Origin: Aureococcus anophagefferens
Lineage: Eukaryota > Sar > Pelagophyceae > Pelagomonadales > Pelagomonadaceae
Assembly: GCF_000186865.1 (NCBI RefSeq)
Contig: NW_008705575.1
Coordinates: 491,619 to 555,618, forward strand
Reading direction: 5' to 3'
DNA length: 64,000 bases
Below the pieces are notes generated by a model. That model saw only the letters and a program-made list of their open reading frames with translations, was not told where the DNA came from and did no database searches. Below are positions 8,552 to 16,876 of this stretch, piece after piece (the first letter of the stretch is position 1; every line of letters starts with the position of its first letter). The position numbers and the translations under genes are program-made.

Positions 8552-11500
8552 CTAGCATTCGCAGTCGCCGACGCCGCGGAAGCTCCCGAAGCGGAGGCGG
8601 CGCCGGTGGCCCGCGCAGATCGCGGCGCAGTCCGAGGCGACGGGCTCGGAGATGAGGACCGTGTCCTCCGCGTCGAACGCGCCTTCGTCGGGCGCGGTGA
8701 ATTCGCCGAAGTCGAACTCCGCGTCGAAGATCATCTCGCCGGGGGAGTCCGTCCCGGCGTAGCTGTAGCTGTAGGACGCGTCGAACGAGTAGGCGTACTC
8801 GCCCGCGTCGACGACGACGAAGTCCGCGCCGTCCTGCTCCTCGAGCGCGCCGGAATCCCGCGTGCTCGTCGACGCGGCGGTCGTCGTCGCGGCAGACGGC
8901 GCGGCCGTCGGCGCTGTCGAGTCCACGACGAGCTCGAATTGGAAGTCGTCGAAGAAGACCTCCTCGATTGCGGCCATCGTCGGCGCGGCCGTCCGGGGGG
9001 TCGGCGCGCGCGTCGGCGGGGCCGTCGGCACGTCGATCCGAGGCATGTCGTCCCCATCCGCAGTCGCAGCGGAAGGTGCGGCTGTCGGCGCGCGCGTCGG
9101 TGCGGCCGCGGGCGACGTCGTCGGTGTGTCCGTGGCCGCGGCCGTGGCCGCGGCCGTGGGCGAGGCCGGCGAGGTCGTCGGTATTTCCGTGTGCGTGGTC
9201 GTCGGTATTTCCGTGCCGGTGGGCGTGGTCGTGGGCGTGGTCGTGGGATTGGTCGTTCCCCCCCGGGTTGGAGAGAATGTCGGCGTGCCTGTCGGCACGC
9301 CTGCCGGCGTGTCCGTCCCGGTCGGCGTGGCTGTCCCCCCGGTCGGTGTGCCCGTCGGCGATGCAGTTCCGGCCGTCGGCGTGCCCGTAGGCGAAGCCGT
9401 GGGCATGCCCGTGAGCGGGGCCGTGGGCGTGCCCGTGGGCGCGGCCGCCGGCGAGGTCGTCGGCGCGGCCGTCGGCGCGGCCGAGGGCCCAACCGTAGGG
9501 GGCGAGGTCGTCAGCGCGGCCGTTGGCGACGCCGACGGCTCAACCGTCGGCATGCCCGTCGGACTGGCAGAAGTGACCGTAGGAGCACTCGTGGGATCGG
9601 CCGTCGGCGCGGCCGTCGGCGCGCCTGTCGGCATGTCCGTCCCGGTCGGCGTGCCCGTCGGCGATGCAGTTCCGGCCGTCGGCGTGCCCGTGGGCATGCC
9701 CGTGGGCGCGGCCGTGGTCGCGGCCGTAGGCGCGGCTGTGGGACCGGTTGTGGGCGATGCGGTGGGCTCAACCGTGGGCGAGGTCGTCGGCGCGGCTGTC
9801 GGTGACGCCGAGGGCTCAACCGTCGGCATGCTCGTCGGACTGGCAGAAGTGACCGTGGGAGCACTTGTGGGATCGGTCGTCGGCGCGAGCGTGGACGCGG
9901 CCGTAGGCGCGGCCGTAGGCGCGGCCGTGGGCGCGGCCGTGGGCGATGCGGTGGGCTCAACCGTGGGCGAGGTCGTCGGCGCGGCTGTCGGTGATGCCGA
10001 GGGCTCAACCGTCGGCATGCCCGTCGGACTGGCAGAAGTGACCGTAGGAGCACTCGTGGGATCGGCCGTCGACGCGGCCGTCGGCGCGGCCGTTGGCGCG
10101 AGCGTCGGCGAGCCCGTCGGCGACTTTGTGTGGCCGGTAATCGTAGGCGCGAACGAGGCCGTCGGCGCGAGCGTCGGCGACGCCGTGGGCGACACCGTGC
10201 CCGTGGGCGACATCGTGGGCGCCATCGTGGGCGACACCGTCGGACTGGCAGTCGGCGCGATCGTCGGCGATACCGTGGGCGACACCGTGCCGGTGGGCGC
10301 GCTCGTCGGACTGGCGGTCGGCGACATCGTGGGCGACACCGTGGGCGCGCTCGTCGGACTGGCGGTCGGCGCCATCGTGGGCGACACCGTGGGCGCAGCA
10401 GTCGGCGATTTGCTCACCGTAGGCGCGCTCGTCGGACTGGCCGTCGGCGCGGGGCTCACCGTCGGCGCCATCGTCGGGCAGCCCAGGATCATGCTCGAGG
10501 CGCCCGCGAAGTAGAAGAGGCGACCCGAGTTGCCCTTGCTTCCCTCGCTGTCGACGTCGAGCGTGAGCTCGAAGGAGGAGCGGTGCTCGAGGCCGAGCGT
10601 CACCGTGCGGTCCTCCTGGTCCACGGGGCAGGCGCCGTGCGAGTCGCAGGCCTCGCAGGACACCGTCCCGAGCTCCATGGGGCCGGACGGGTTGTCGCAG
10701 CCGTCGCCCGTGCCCGTCGCGAGGAANNNNNNNNNNNNNNNNNNNNNNNNNNNNNNNNNNNNNNNNNNNNNNNNNNNNNNNNNNNNNNNNNNNNNNNNNN
10801 NNNNNNNNNNNNNNNNNNNNNNNNNNNNNNNNNNNNNNNNNNNNNNNNNNNNNNNNNNNNNNNNNNNNNNNNNNNNNNNNNNNNNNNNNNNNNNNNNNNN
10901 NNNNNNNNNNNNNNNNNNNNNNNNNNNNNNNNNNNNNNNNNNNNNNNNNNNNNNNNNNNNNNNNNNNNNNNNNNNNNNNNNNNNNNNNNNNNNNNNNNNN
11001 NNNNNNNNNNNNNNNNNNNNNNNNNNNNNNNNNNNNNNNNNNNNNNNNNNNNNNNNNNNNNNNNNNNNNNNNNNNNNNNNNNNNNNNNNNNNNNNNNNNN
11101 NNNNNNNNNNNNNNNNNNNNNNNNNNNNNNNNNNNNNNNNNNNNNNNNNNNNNNNNNNNNNNNNNNNNNNNNNNNNNNNNNNNNNNNNNNNNNNNNNNNN
11201 NNNNNNNNNNNNNNNNNNNNNNNNNNNNNNNNNNNNNNNNNNNNNNNNNNNNNNNNNNNNNNNNNNNNNNNNNNNNNNNNNNNNNNNNNNNNNNNNNNNN
11301 NNNNNNNNNNNNNNNNNNNNNNNNNNNNNNNNNNNNNNNNNNNNNNNNNNNNNNNNNNNNNNNNNNNNNNNNNNNNNNNNNNNNNNNNNNNNNNNNNNNN
11401 NNNNNNNNNNNNNNNNNNNNNNNNNNNNNNNNNNNNNNNNNNNCTGCGCGCTCGCCGGGTCGCCGGCGTTGACGACCCACTCGTCCTCCGAGCGGAACCA

Positions 11501-11671
11501 GCCGCCGCCGTGCTCCGCGGTCTGCCGGAAGACGAGCTCCCACTGGCCCGGGGGCAGGCTAACCGGCGCCACCGTGGGCGACACCGTGGGCGCCGTCGTG
11601 GGCGAAGTCGTCGGACTGGCGGCGACGCCGACGGCCGCCGCGGCGAGCAGCGCGGCGAGCATCTCGCGCAT
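8552..11671 (-). CDS. Secreted PT-repeat (SPTxxPT) protein, interrupted by a sequence gap
   Basis: ATG at 11671 begins a clear signal peptide (MREMLAALLAAAAVGVAA). It is followed by a short SPT-rich linker and a globular segment starting GQWELVFRQTAEHGGGWF. The segment is cut by 717 undetermined bases and resumes as a Cys-containing domain (GDGCDNPSGP...SCEACDSHGACP...ELTLDVDSEGS...GRLFYFAGAS). Then come about 530 residues of Pro/Thr/Ser/Ala repeats of the SPTxxPT type. The acidic C-terminal domain is rich in Asp, Tyr and Phe and ends with three Cys. Such PT-rich proteins are common in stramenopile algae as presumed O-glycosylated, rigid extracellular stalks (family knowledge). I do not recognise the globular domain. 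The gap may hide an intron; it is in frame as assembled. Confidence 0.72.
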   Translation of the reverse strand: MREMLAALLAAAAVGVAASPTTSPTTAPTVSPTVAPVSLPPGQWELVFRQTAEHGGGWFRSEDEWVVNAGDPASAQXXXXXXXXXXXXXXXXXXXXXXXXXXXXXXXXXXXXXXXXXXXXXXXXXXXXXXXXXXXXXXXXXXXXXXXXXXXXXXXXXXXXXXXXXXXXXXXXXXXXXXXXXXXXXXXXXXXXXXXXXXXXXXXXXXXXXXXXXXXXXXXXXXXXXXXXXXXXXXXXXXXXXXXXXXXXXXXXXXXXXXXXXXXXXXXXXXXXXXXXXXXXXXXXXXXXXXXXXXXXXXXXXXXXXXXXXXXXXXXFLATGTGDGCDNPSGPMELGTVSCEACDSHGACPVDQEDRTVTLGLEHRSSFELTLDVDSEGSKGNSGRLFYFAGASSMILGCPTMAPTVSPAPTASPTSAPTVSKSPTAAPTVSPTMAPTASPTSAPTVSPTMSPTASPTSAPTGTVSPTVSPTIAPTASPTVSPTMAPTMSPTGTVSPTASPTLAPTASFAPTITGHTKSPTGSPTLAPTAAPTAASTADPTSAPTVTSASPTGMPTVEPSASPTAAPTTSPTVEPTASPTAAPTAAPTAAPTAASTLAPTTDPTSAPTVTSASPTSMPTVEPSASPTAAPTTSPTVEPTASPTTGPTAAPTAATTAAPTGMPTGTPTAGTASPTGTPTGTDMPTGAPTAAPTADPTSAPTVTSASPTGMPTVEPSASPTAALTTSPPTVGPSAAPTAAPTTSPAAAPTGTPTAPLTGMPTASPTGTPTAGTASPTGTPTGGTATPTGTDTPAGVPTGTPTFSPTRGGTTNPTTTPTTTPTGTEIPTTTHTEIPTTSPASPTAAATAAATDTPTTSPAAAPTRAPTAAPSAATADGDDMPRIDVPTAPPTRAPTPRTAAPTMAAIEEVFFDDFQFELVVDSTAPTAAPSAATTTAASTSTRDSGALEEQDGADFVVVDAGEYAYSFDASYSYSYAGTDSPGEMIFDAEFDFGEFTAPDEGAFDAEDTVLISEPVASDCAAICAGHRRRLRFGSFRGVGDCEC
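8860..10480. repeat. Coding minisatellite with higher-order repeats
   Basis: On the plus strand this is a long array built from GTCGGCGCG/GTGGGCGAC-type 9-12 bp units, encoding (S/A)PTxxPT on the minus strand. A higher-order block containing GGACTGGCAGAAGTGACCGT recurs three times, near 9565, 9837 and 10027, each flanked by similar VEPSASPT-encoding sequence. This indicates segmental duplication within the array as well as unit slippage. Confidence 0.9.
10727..11443. other. Assembly gap (717 N)
   Basis: Undetermined bases inside the PT-repeat gene; the non-round length suggests an estimated gap size. The reading frame is maintained across it only by assumption. Confidence 0.99.
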
Positions 11672-12040
11672 CGTAGACCGGGCCTGCGCGGGGGTTGATG
11701 GTCTTCGAGTCGCCAAGAGAACGATCTCCCCAGCATGGGCGCGACCTCGCCATCGCGCGCAGCGCCGCCTCGACGCAGGTCCGAGTCGTCGAACACCGTC
11801 TCCAAGAACGTTTCGCTCGGTCGGGCCCGTCGGGGGCGATTTGAAGCGCTCCGTCGACTCTCCGGTCCGTGGCGACGACGAACGCCCCCGCGAGCGACCC
11901 GCCCCCCTCAAAACGAACTCGATGACACCGGGCGTCACGCGCAGACGGCAATGAGCAATTTCACATGGAGCCATCCGAGATTGGCGACTCGAGACGCGAA
12001 CGGCGTCACCAAAAGCTCGGGTCCACTTTGCGCGCCGCCC
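11672..12040. promoter_or_regulatory. Divergent upstream region, 369 bp
   Basis: Lies between the start codons of the PT-repeat gene (minus) and the carboxypeptidase gene (plus), so it must hold both 5' UTRs and promoters. I see no TATA-like box, repeat or additional credible ORF. The composition is slightly less GC-rich than the flanking coding sequence. Confidence 0.5.
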
Positions 12041-13459
12041 ATGATGCGCATGCTGCCCAGTGTGTTGCTCGTCGCCTGCGTCGCGGCCCGGCGCCGGCCC
12101 GTGGCGGTGCCGCGGCTGGGCACCCACCCGACGTCGGCGAACTGCACGCTCCACCGCGTCTCCCAGAACCTCGACCACTTCGACTTCACAACGAACGCCA
12201 CCTTCGAGCAGCGCGTCTTCGTGCACGCGGACCACTGGTCGCCCGGCGGGCCCATCTTCGTCTACTGCGGCAACGAGGACGACGTCACGCTCTACGTCAA
12301 CGCGACGGGGCTGATGTGGGAGCACGCGGCGGCCTTCGGCGCGATGCTCGTCTTCGTCGAGCACCGCTACTACGGCGAGACGCTGCCCTTCGGCGCCGCG
12401 TCCTTCGAGCCGGGGCGCCTCCGCTACCTGTCGCACGAGCAGGCGCTCGCGGACCTCGTGAACGCGCTGCGGCGGATCAAGGCGACGTACGGCGCGGAAA
12501 ACGCCAAGACCGTCGCCTTCGGCGGTTCCTACGGCGGCATGCTCGCGGCGTGGCTGCGCATGAAGTACCCCGCGGCCGTCGTCGGCGCCGTCGCCGCGAG
12601 CGCGCCAATTTTAGCGTTCGACGGCGACGGCTTCGACGGCGAGGCCTACTGGGAGGTCGTGACGCGCGACGCGACGGCGGCCGCGGGCGCGGCGCCCGCG
12701 TGCGCGGCGAACGTCCGCGAGGCCTTCTCCGCGCTCTTCCGCGCGGACCGCGACGACCTCTCGCGGATCTTCCGGACCTGCGGGCCCGTGGCCGACCGGT
12801 CGCGCCTCGCGCTGCTCGCGCTCTTCGCGTTCGACACGATGGCCATGGGCAACTACCCCTACGAGAGCACGTACCTCACGCACGGCGAGGTGGCGCTGCC
12901 CGCGTTCCCCGTGCGGGCCGCCTGCGAGCACCTCGCGGGCCCGCTCGACGGCGACGAGGCCCTGCTCGCGGCGCTCGCCGCGGCGGCGGGCGTGTTCTAC
13001 AACGCGAGCGGGGCCTTGGCGTGCAACGAGCTCCCCGCGGACGTCGAGGAGGACGGCATCTGGGACTGGCAGTACTGCACGGAGACGCTGCCCCAGGAGA
13101 CCTACTTCCCGCGCGACGGCGTGCGCGACATGTTCTGGCCCGCGCCGGCGAACGACTCCTGGGTCGACGCGCACTGCGAGGCCAAGTACGGCGTCGCGCC
13201 GCGGCGCCGCTGGATCGCCGACTCCTACGGCGGCCGCGCGGGCGTCGCCGCGGCGACGAACATCGTCTTCTCCAACGGCGCGCTCGACCCCTGGAGCGCC
13301 GGCGGCGTCGCCGACGCCGCCGGCGGCGCCACGGAGACCGTCCGCATCGACCTCGGCGCGCACCACCTCGACCTCATGTTCGCCCACCCCGACGACCCGC
13401 CCTGCGTCGTCGCCGCGCGCGCCGCGGAGCTCGCCGCGGTCCGGTCCTGGCTCGCCTAA
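12041..13459 (+). CDS. Serine carboxypeptidase, peptidase family S28 (lysosomal Pro-X carboxypeptidase type)
   Basis: A 472-residue, single-exon protein. A signal peptide (MMRMLPSVLLVACVAA) precedes the start of the S28 domain, with the family hallmark of a short segment (QNLDHFDFTTNATFEQRV) about 45 residues in. The nucleophile motif GGSYGGMLAAWLR lies near residue 165. The catalytic Asp is in NGALDPWSAGG and the His in AHHLDLMF near the C-terminus. HRYYGE after the oxyanion region is also typical. S28 enzymes remove residues after proline in lysosomal/vacuolar or secreted locations (established). Length fits the family. Two in-frame ATGs sit at 12041 and 12044. It converges on NDUFA12 with 69 bp between stops. 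Confidence 0.93.
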   Translation: MMRMLPSVLLVACVAARRRPVAVPRLGTHPTSANCTLHRVSQNLDHFDFTTNATFEQRVFVHADHWSPGGPIFVYCGNEDDVTLYVNATGLMWEHAAAFGAMLVFVEHRYYGETLPFGAASFEPGRLRYLSHEQALADLVNALRRIKATYGAENAKTVAFGGSYGGMLAAWLRMKYPAAVVGAVAASAPILAFDGDGFDGEAYWEVVTRDATAAAGAAPACAANVREAFSALFRADRDDLSRIFRTCGPVADRSRLALLALFAFDTMAMGNYPYESTYLTHGEVALPAFPVRAACEHLAGPLDGDEALLAALAAAAGVFYNASGALACNELPADVEEDGIWDWQYCTETLPQETYFPRDGVRDMFWPAPANDSWVDAHCEAKYGVAPRRRWIADSYGGRAGVAAATNIVFSNGALDPWSAGGVADAAGGATETVRIDLGAHHLDLMFAHPDDPPCVVAARAAELAAVRSWLA

Positions 13460-13528
13460 AGAAAGAGACCTAACGCCGTCACCCCGGTCCGGCCTGGCTC
13501 GCCTAAGGGAAATAGGCTTAGCCCCGGC

Positions 13529-14128
13529 TCAGTTGACGTCCAGGGGCCGGAGGGGCGTCATCTTCGCGTCGCCCTTGCCCGCCGGGTTCGCCGGGTCCCA
13601 GGGCTCGTAGCCCTTGACGCGCGCGAACTCGCCGCCGCCGTCGCCGGCCTCGGAGCCCGGCTGCTTGTAGTAGCCGTCGGGCTCGTCCCACGCCTTGTGG
13701 AGGTTGCCGATCTTGTAGCCCCGGTTCTTGAGCTGCGTCGGGTTGTACATGAGGCCGTGGACGTAGTCCGTCTTGCCGATGTGGTGCGCGTAGGGCCCGT
13801 CGTCGTGCTTGTCGATCTGGGCGATCTCCGCGATCTTCCGCTCGAGGTACAGCTCCTGCTTGTGGCCCGGCTCGTCGGTCATGTGGCAGAGCCAGCCGTG
13901 CCACGACGGCGGCACCATCGCCGCGTCGTAGTTCCACAGATCCTTGTACTCGACCCAGCGGTGCTGGCCGTGCTTCTCGTTCATGTCCTCGTAGTACTTG
14001 TTCCCCAGGTGGTCCTCGCCGATGAACTCGCCGAACTTGACCGTGCCCATGGCGAAGCACCGGTCGAACGCGCCCCGCCAACCGAACCGCTCAATCGCGA
14101 GCTTCCACCGCGGGAAAATCGACGCCAT
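13529..14128 (-). CDS. NDUFA12: NADH:ubiquinone oxidoreductase subunit NDUFA12 (B17.2) homologue
   Basis: 199 residues from ATG 14128. Family hallmarks are visible: GTVKFGEFIGEDHLGNKYYED, then HRWVEYKD, and VPPSWHGWLCHMTDEP. These match the B17.2 pattern of a conserved GxDxxGNxYYE strand, an RWVEY motif and a PPEWHxWLH motif. It is an accessory subunit of mitochondrial complex I needed for late assembly or stability (established for the family). The C-terminal extension (about residues 110-199) is longer than in animals and keeps YxP and GY motifs. An in-frame upstream extension to 14353 has Arg/Pro-rich shadow-like composition, so the later start was chosen. Confidence 0.9.
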   Translation of the reverse strand: MASIFPRWKLAIERFGWRGAFDRCFAMGTVKFGEFIGEDHLGNKYYEDMNEKHGQHRWVEYKDLWNYDAAMVPPSWHGWLCHMTDEPGHKQELYLERKIAEIAQIDKHDDGPYAHHIGKTDYVHGLMYNPTQLKNRGYKIGNLHKAWDEPDGYYKQPGSEAGDGGGEFARVKGYEPWDPANPAGKGDAKMTPLRPLDVN

Positions 14129-14293
14129 GGCGGCGCGGGGGGTCTCTACAGGCGCGGCGCGGCGTCCGGAGGGTCCGGGGCGCTCGGGGCGGTCCGGGGT
14201 GGTCGGGCGAGCTGCGTGGACTAAATCGGGCGGCCCACCTCGATCGACTTGCGAGCGGCAACATCGGCTTTGTCTGGGCGAAGCACTTGAGGC

Positions 14294-15890
14294 ATGGGCG
14301 TGACCGCAGTCGCGCTGCTGCTGGGGGTAGCCCTGTCCCTCCAGCCACCACACAAAACCCCTCCGATGACCACCGCCCGTTCCGTCCTAGAAAACCCAGC
14401 ATTAACAGACGCGCGCGTCCCCGACCGCGTCTGGGCTAGCGAGCTCTTCGACTCCCTCAAGAAGAACGACCACCAGCGCACGCTGTCGACCTACGCCGAG
14501 GCGCGGAGCGCGCGGGCGCGCCTGAACGTGCACTGCTACAACGGCATCCTCCACGTGCTCGCGGACCGGGGCCTCAACGGCGAGTGCGAGGAGGTCGTGG
14601 CCGACATGCGGCAGGAACCGCGTCGGCGTCAACGAGGCGAGCTACACGGCGCTCGCGCGGAGCCACGTCGCCGCCGGGGCCCTCGACGACGCGCTGGACG
14701 TCGTCGCGACGCGCCTCGAGGACGCGTCGCCGAAGCTGCGGACCTACGCGCCGCTCGTCGCCGCGCTCTGCGCCGCGGACCGCGTCCGCGACGCGCGGAC
14801 CGTGTGGGCGGCCATGGCCGCGGGGGGCGTCGCGCCGACGGACGAGTTGTACGTCGCGCTGTTGGAGGCGCTCGCTAGGAGCGGCGACGCCGCGGGCTGC
14901 GCGGCCTGCCTGCGGGAGCGCGCGGCCGCGGACGACGCGGGCCTCGCGGCGGCCCATCTGACCCGCGTCTCCGCGGCGCTCCGCTCCCTCCCCGACGCGA
15001 CCTGCGAGGCGACGACCGTCGACGACGACGGCACGTGCCGCGTGTCCGGCCGGACGCTGCCCACGGGCGGTCTCGACGGGCGCGAGCGCGCGCAGTTCCG
15101 CGAGCGGTTACTAGACGTGGCCAACGCGACGTCGGAGCGCGACCGCCGGGAGCTCGCGGCCTTTGGTGCGTGGCTCGAGGACCACCCCTACGCCTTCACG
15201 GCCGTGCTCGACGGGCCGAACGTCGCCTACCTGAACCAGAACTTCGAGCACGGCAAGTTCCGCGTGCGGCAGCTGCAGGCCGTCGCGGGCCACCTGGAAG
15301 CCGCGGGCCACGTCGTGCTCGTCGTCCTCCCGGCCAAGTACTGCGAGGCCGTCGTCCCGAACCACAGCAAGCGCCGGCCGCGGGCCGCGGCCCGCGACGA
15401 GCCGGGGGGCACGCCGCTCCAGGAGCTCGAGGACTCCGAGCTCGCGGCGATCAAAGCCTGGGCGGAACGGGGCGCGTTGTACGTGGTGCCCCGGGGCTGC
15501 CACGACGATTTGTACTGGATGCTCGCGACGGTGTCGCGCGACCAGCCCCTCGCCGTGAGCAACGACAAGACGCGCGACCACTGGCCGAAGTTGATCGGCG
15601 AGGCGCAGTACCGGCGCTGGGCGACGCGGTCCGTCGTCAACTTCGGCCTCGGCTACGCGGAGCCCGACGACGCCGGCGACGAGCCCCCGCCGGACGTGCG
15701 CCTCGACCTGCCCAAAGCCTACGCGGCGCGCATCCACGAGGCGCGGCTCCCCGGCGGCCGGGTCTCGTTCCACGTGCCGGACCGCGACGACGGCGGCGCC
15801 TGGCTCCTCGCGACGCTCCCGGCGGCCGATGAGGAGGCCCGGCGTCCCGTCGTTTGGCCCTGGGACCGCTGGTACGAAAAACCATGCTAA
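14294..15890 (+). CDS. PRORP: Proteinaceous (protein-only) RNase P, PRORP type (one frame break)
   Basis: Removes tRNA 5' leaders without RNA. The N-terminus (MGVTAVALLLGVALSLQPP) looks like a signal/transit sequence, so organellar targeting is likely. PPR-like helical hairpins follow (NVHCYNGILHVLADRGLNGECEEVVADM; SYTALARSHVAAGALDDALDV; TYAPLVAALCAADRVRDARTVW). The NYN/PIN-like nuclease domain carries the metal-binding motifs DGPNVAYLNQN, DDLYWMLATV and SNDKTRDHW. The zinc-binding region is partly visible (GTCRVSGRTL before the nuclease). A break near 14615 (GCAGGAACCG, one surplus base or two missing) separates the first PPR from the rest. Both sides are coherent, so a sequence error is more likely than a pseudogene. 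Total about 530 residues, normal for PRORP. Confidence 0.88.
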
Positions 15891-15924
15891 CCAAGGTTTT
15901 AGTAGGGGGCTCTCTGCGGGCCGA

Positions 15925-16437
15925 TCAGAAGGGATTCGGAGACGCGAGGTGGAGCACGGGATCGTGTAAGCCCTTTTCCCGCGTCACGCGAGTGACCCCT
16001 ACGAAAAAAGCTTGCATTTCGCTGGCTTTCAGATTCGGGAATCCGGGAACATGCCACCAGAAAACCTGAAGCATGACACGTTCGAATGCTTGCGACAGAT
16101 CAACGACGTGGTAACCGAGAGCACACAGACCCGTGATCATCGCGCGCTTCTCGCAAACAGGAATGTGAAAATCTTCCGGTTCGTCTCCGTAGTTGCTGTA
16201 ATATGGGCCGAGAGCTTCTTCGTCAATGGTTGCACACACAGGTACTGCCTCTGGATGACCCGAGTTCGCGTCTCGTTCTTTCTTCGCGTCGATCAGATTC
16301 AGTGCCGCGCGCAGGTACCGGTTCTTCATCATCGTTCTCAGCCGCCCTATCTCCTCTCGTTGGCGCGAGACGAGAGCGTCTCTATCGTGGTGGAGCACCA
16401 CGCTGAGCGCTTGGCGCGACCTCCCGTCCAAGCTCAT
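15925..16437 (-). CDS. Unrecognised 170-residue protein, lower GC than neighbours
   Basis: An open frame from ATG 16437 to TGA 15925 with balanced amino-acid composition (RQREEIGRLRTMMKNRYLRAAL; CATIDEEALGPYYSNYGDEP; ALGYHVVDLSQAFERVML). It is unlike the Arg/Ala-rich shadows elsewhere. The N-terminal part looks like an amphipathic/coiled helix; the middle has a Tyr- and acid-rich loop followed by a CEKRAMITGLCALGYHVVDL segment that could be an alpha-beta fold. No signal peptide or membrane helix. Third-position GC is visibly lower than in adjacent genes, suggesting younger or transferred sequence (inference). I cannot name it. Confidence 0.6.
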   Translation of the reverse strand: MSLDGRSRQALSVVLHHDRDALVSRQREEIGRLRTMMKNRYLRAALNLIDAKKERDANSGHPEAVPVCATIDEEALGPYYSNYGDEPEDFHIPVCEKRAMITGLCALGYHVVDLSQAFERVMLQVFWWHVPGFPNLKASEMQAFFVGVTRVTREKGLHDPVLHLASPNPF

Positions 16438-16573
16438 GCTGCCGATTTCAGGGCCGCCGGGTTCAACTGCAAAACACCAACCACGCGATGCGCCGGGGAG
16501 GAGACGCGGTGCGGCGCGGTCGCAGCGAGGTAATGAGCGGTAACGAGTGCGGCGCGCAGCGGTGTGAAAGCGA

Positions 16574-16786
16574 TCAGCTCGGCTTCGGCTTCTGCACGGC
16601 CAGGAGCACCGCGCCGACCACCACCACCTGCAGCGCGGCGGCGCCGAGCGCGCGAAAGATGAGGCGCTGTTCGATGGACCGCGATGCGCGAGCGCCGAGG
16701 TTGCTCAGCATCAATGGGAGCCCCAGGTGCTGCCCATTGACTGATCGTTCATCTTGAAGATCAACTAAAAAGTCGAGCTCAAGCAT
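16574..16786 (-). CDS. Small tail-anchored protein (70 aa), possibly a p24-like tail
   Basis: ATG 16786 to TGA 16574. A hydrophilic, mostly helical N-terminus (LVDLQDERSVNGQHLGLPLM...SRSIEQRLIFR) is followed by a single C-terminal hydrophobic helix (ALGAAALQVVVVGAVLLAVQ) and a short basic tail (KPKPS). This is the layout of tail-anchored ER or organelle proteins. The SIEQRLxxR segment ahead of the helix loosely recalls the end of p24/emp24 cargo receptors, but no lumenal GOLD domain is visible upstream. It could be a real small gene, a 3' exon whose 5' part I cannot find, or a remnant. It starts 74 bp from the tubulin gene, so the two would be divergent. Confidence 0.4.
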   Translation of the reverse strand: MLELDFLVDLQDERSVNGQHLGLPLMLSNLGARASRSIEQRLIFRALGAAALQVVVVGAVLLAVQKPKPS

Positions 16787-16794
16787 GGTGCCCC

Positions 16795-16876
16795 CTCGCA
16801 TAGTTTGAACGCGAACAATGCCCGCGTCGTGCGTCTCTCGCATAGTTTGAAAGCGAACGATGCCCGCGTCGTGCGT
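16795..16876. repeat. 42-bp tandem duplication across the tubulin start codon, creating a uORF
   Basis: Copy 1 (16795-16834) and copy 2 (16837-16876) are about 40 bp each with two mismatches and a 42-bp period. Each includes ATGCCCGCGTCGTGCGT, the first codons of the tubulin. The upstream copy therefore opens a short ORF at 16818 that stops at TGA 16848-16850, just before the true start at 16860. Confidence 0.9.

Noticed and set aside
8900..10480. CRISPR-like array
   Set aside because: The repeats are contiguous coding minisatellite units without unique spacers, in a eukaryotic nuclear gene.
9000..10500. Plus-strand VGxxVG-repeat ORF (8862-10514) as a silk- or elastin-like protein
   Set aside because: It is the antisense of the SPTxxPT repeats. 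The minus-strand frame has the signal peptide and the flanking globular Cys-containing segments.
16440..16475. tRNA B-box-like GGTTCAACTGC
   Set aside because: There is no matching A box, acceptor stem or anticodon arm at the right spacing. I found no convincing tRNA or rRNA gene anywhere in the window.
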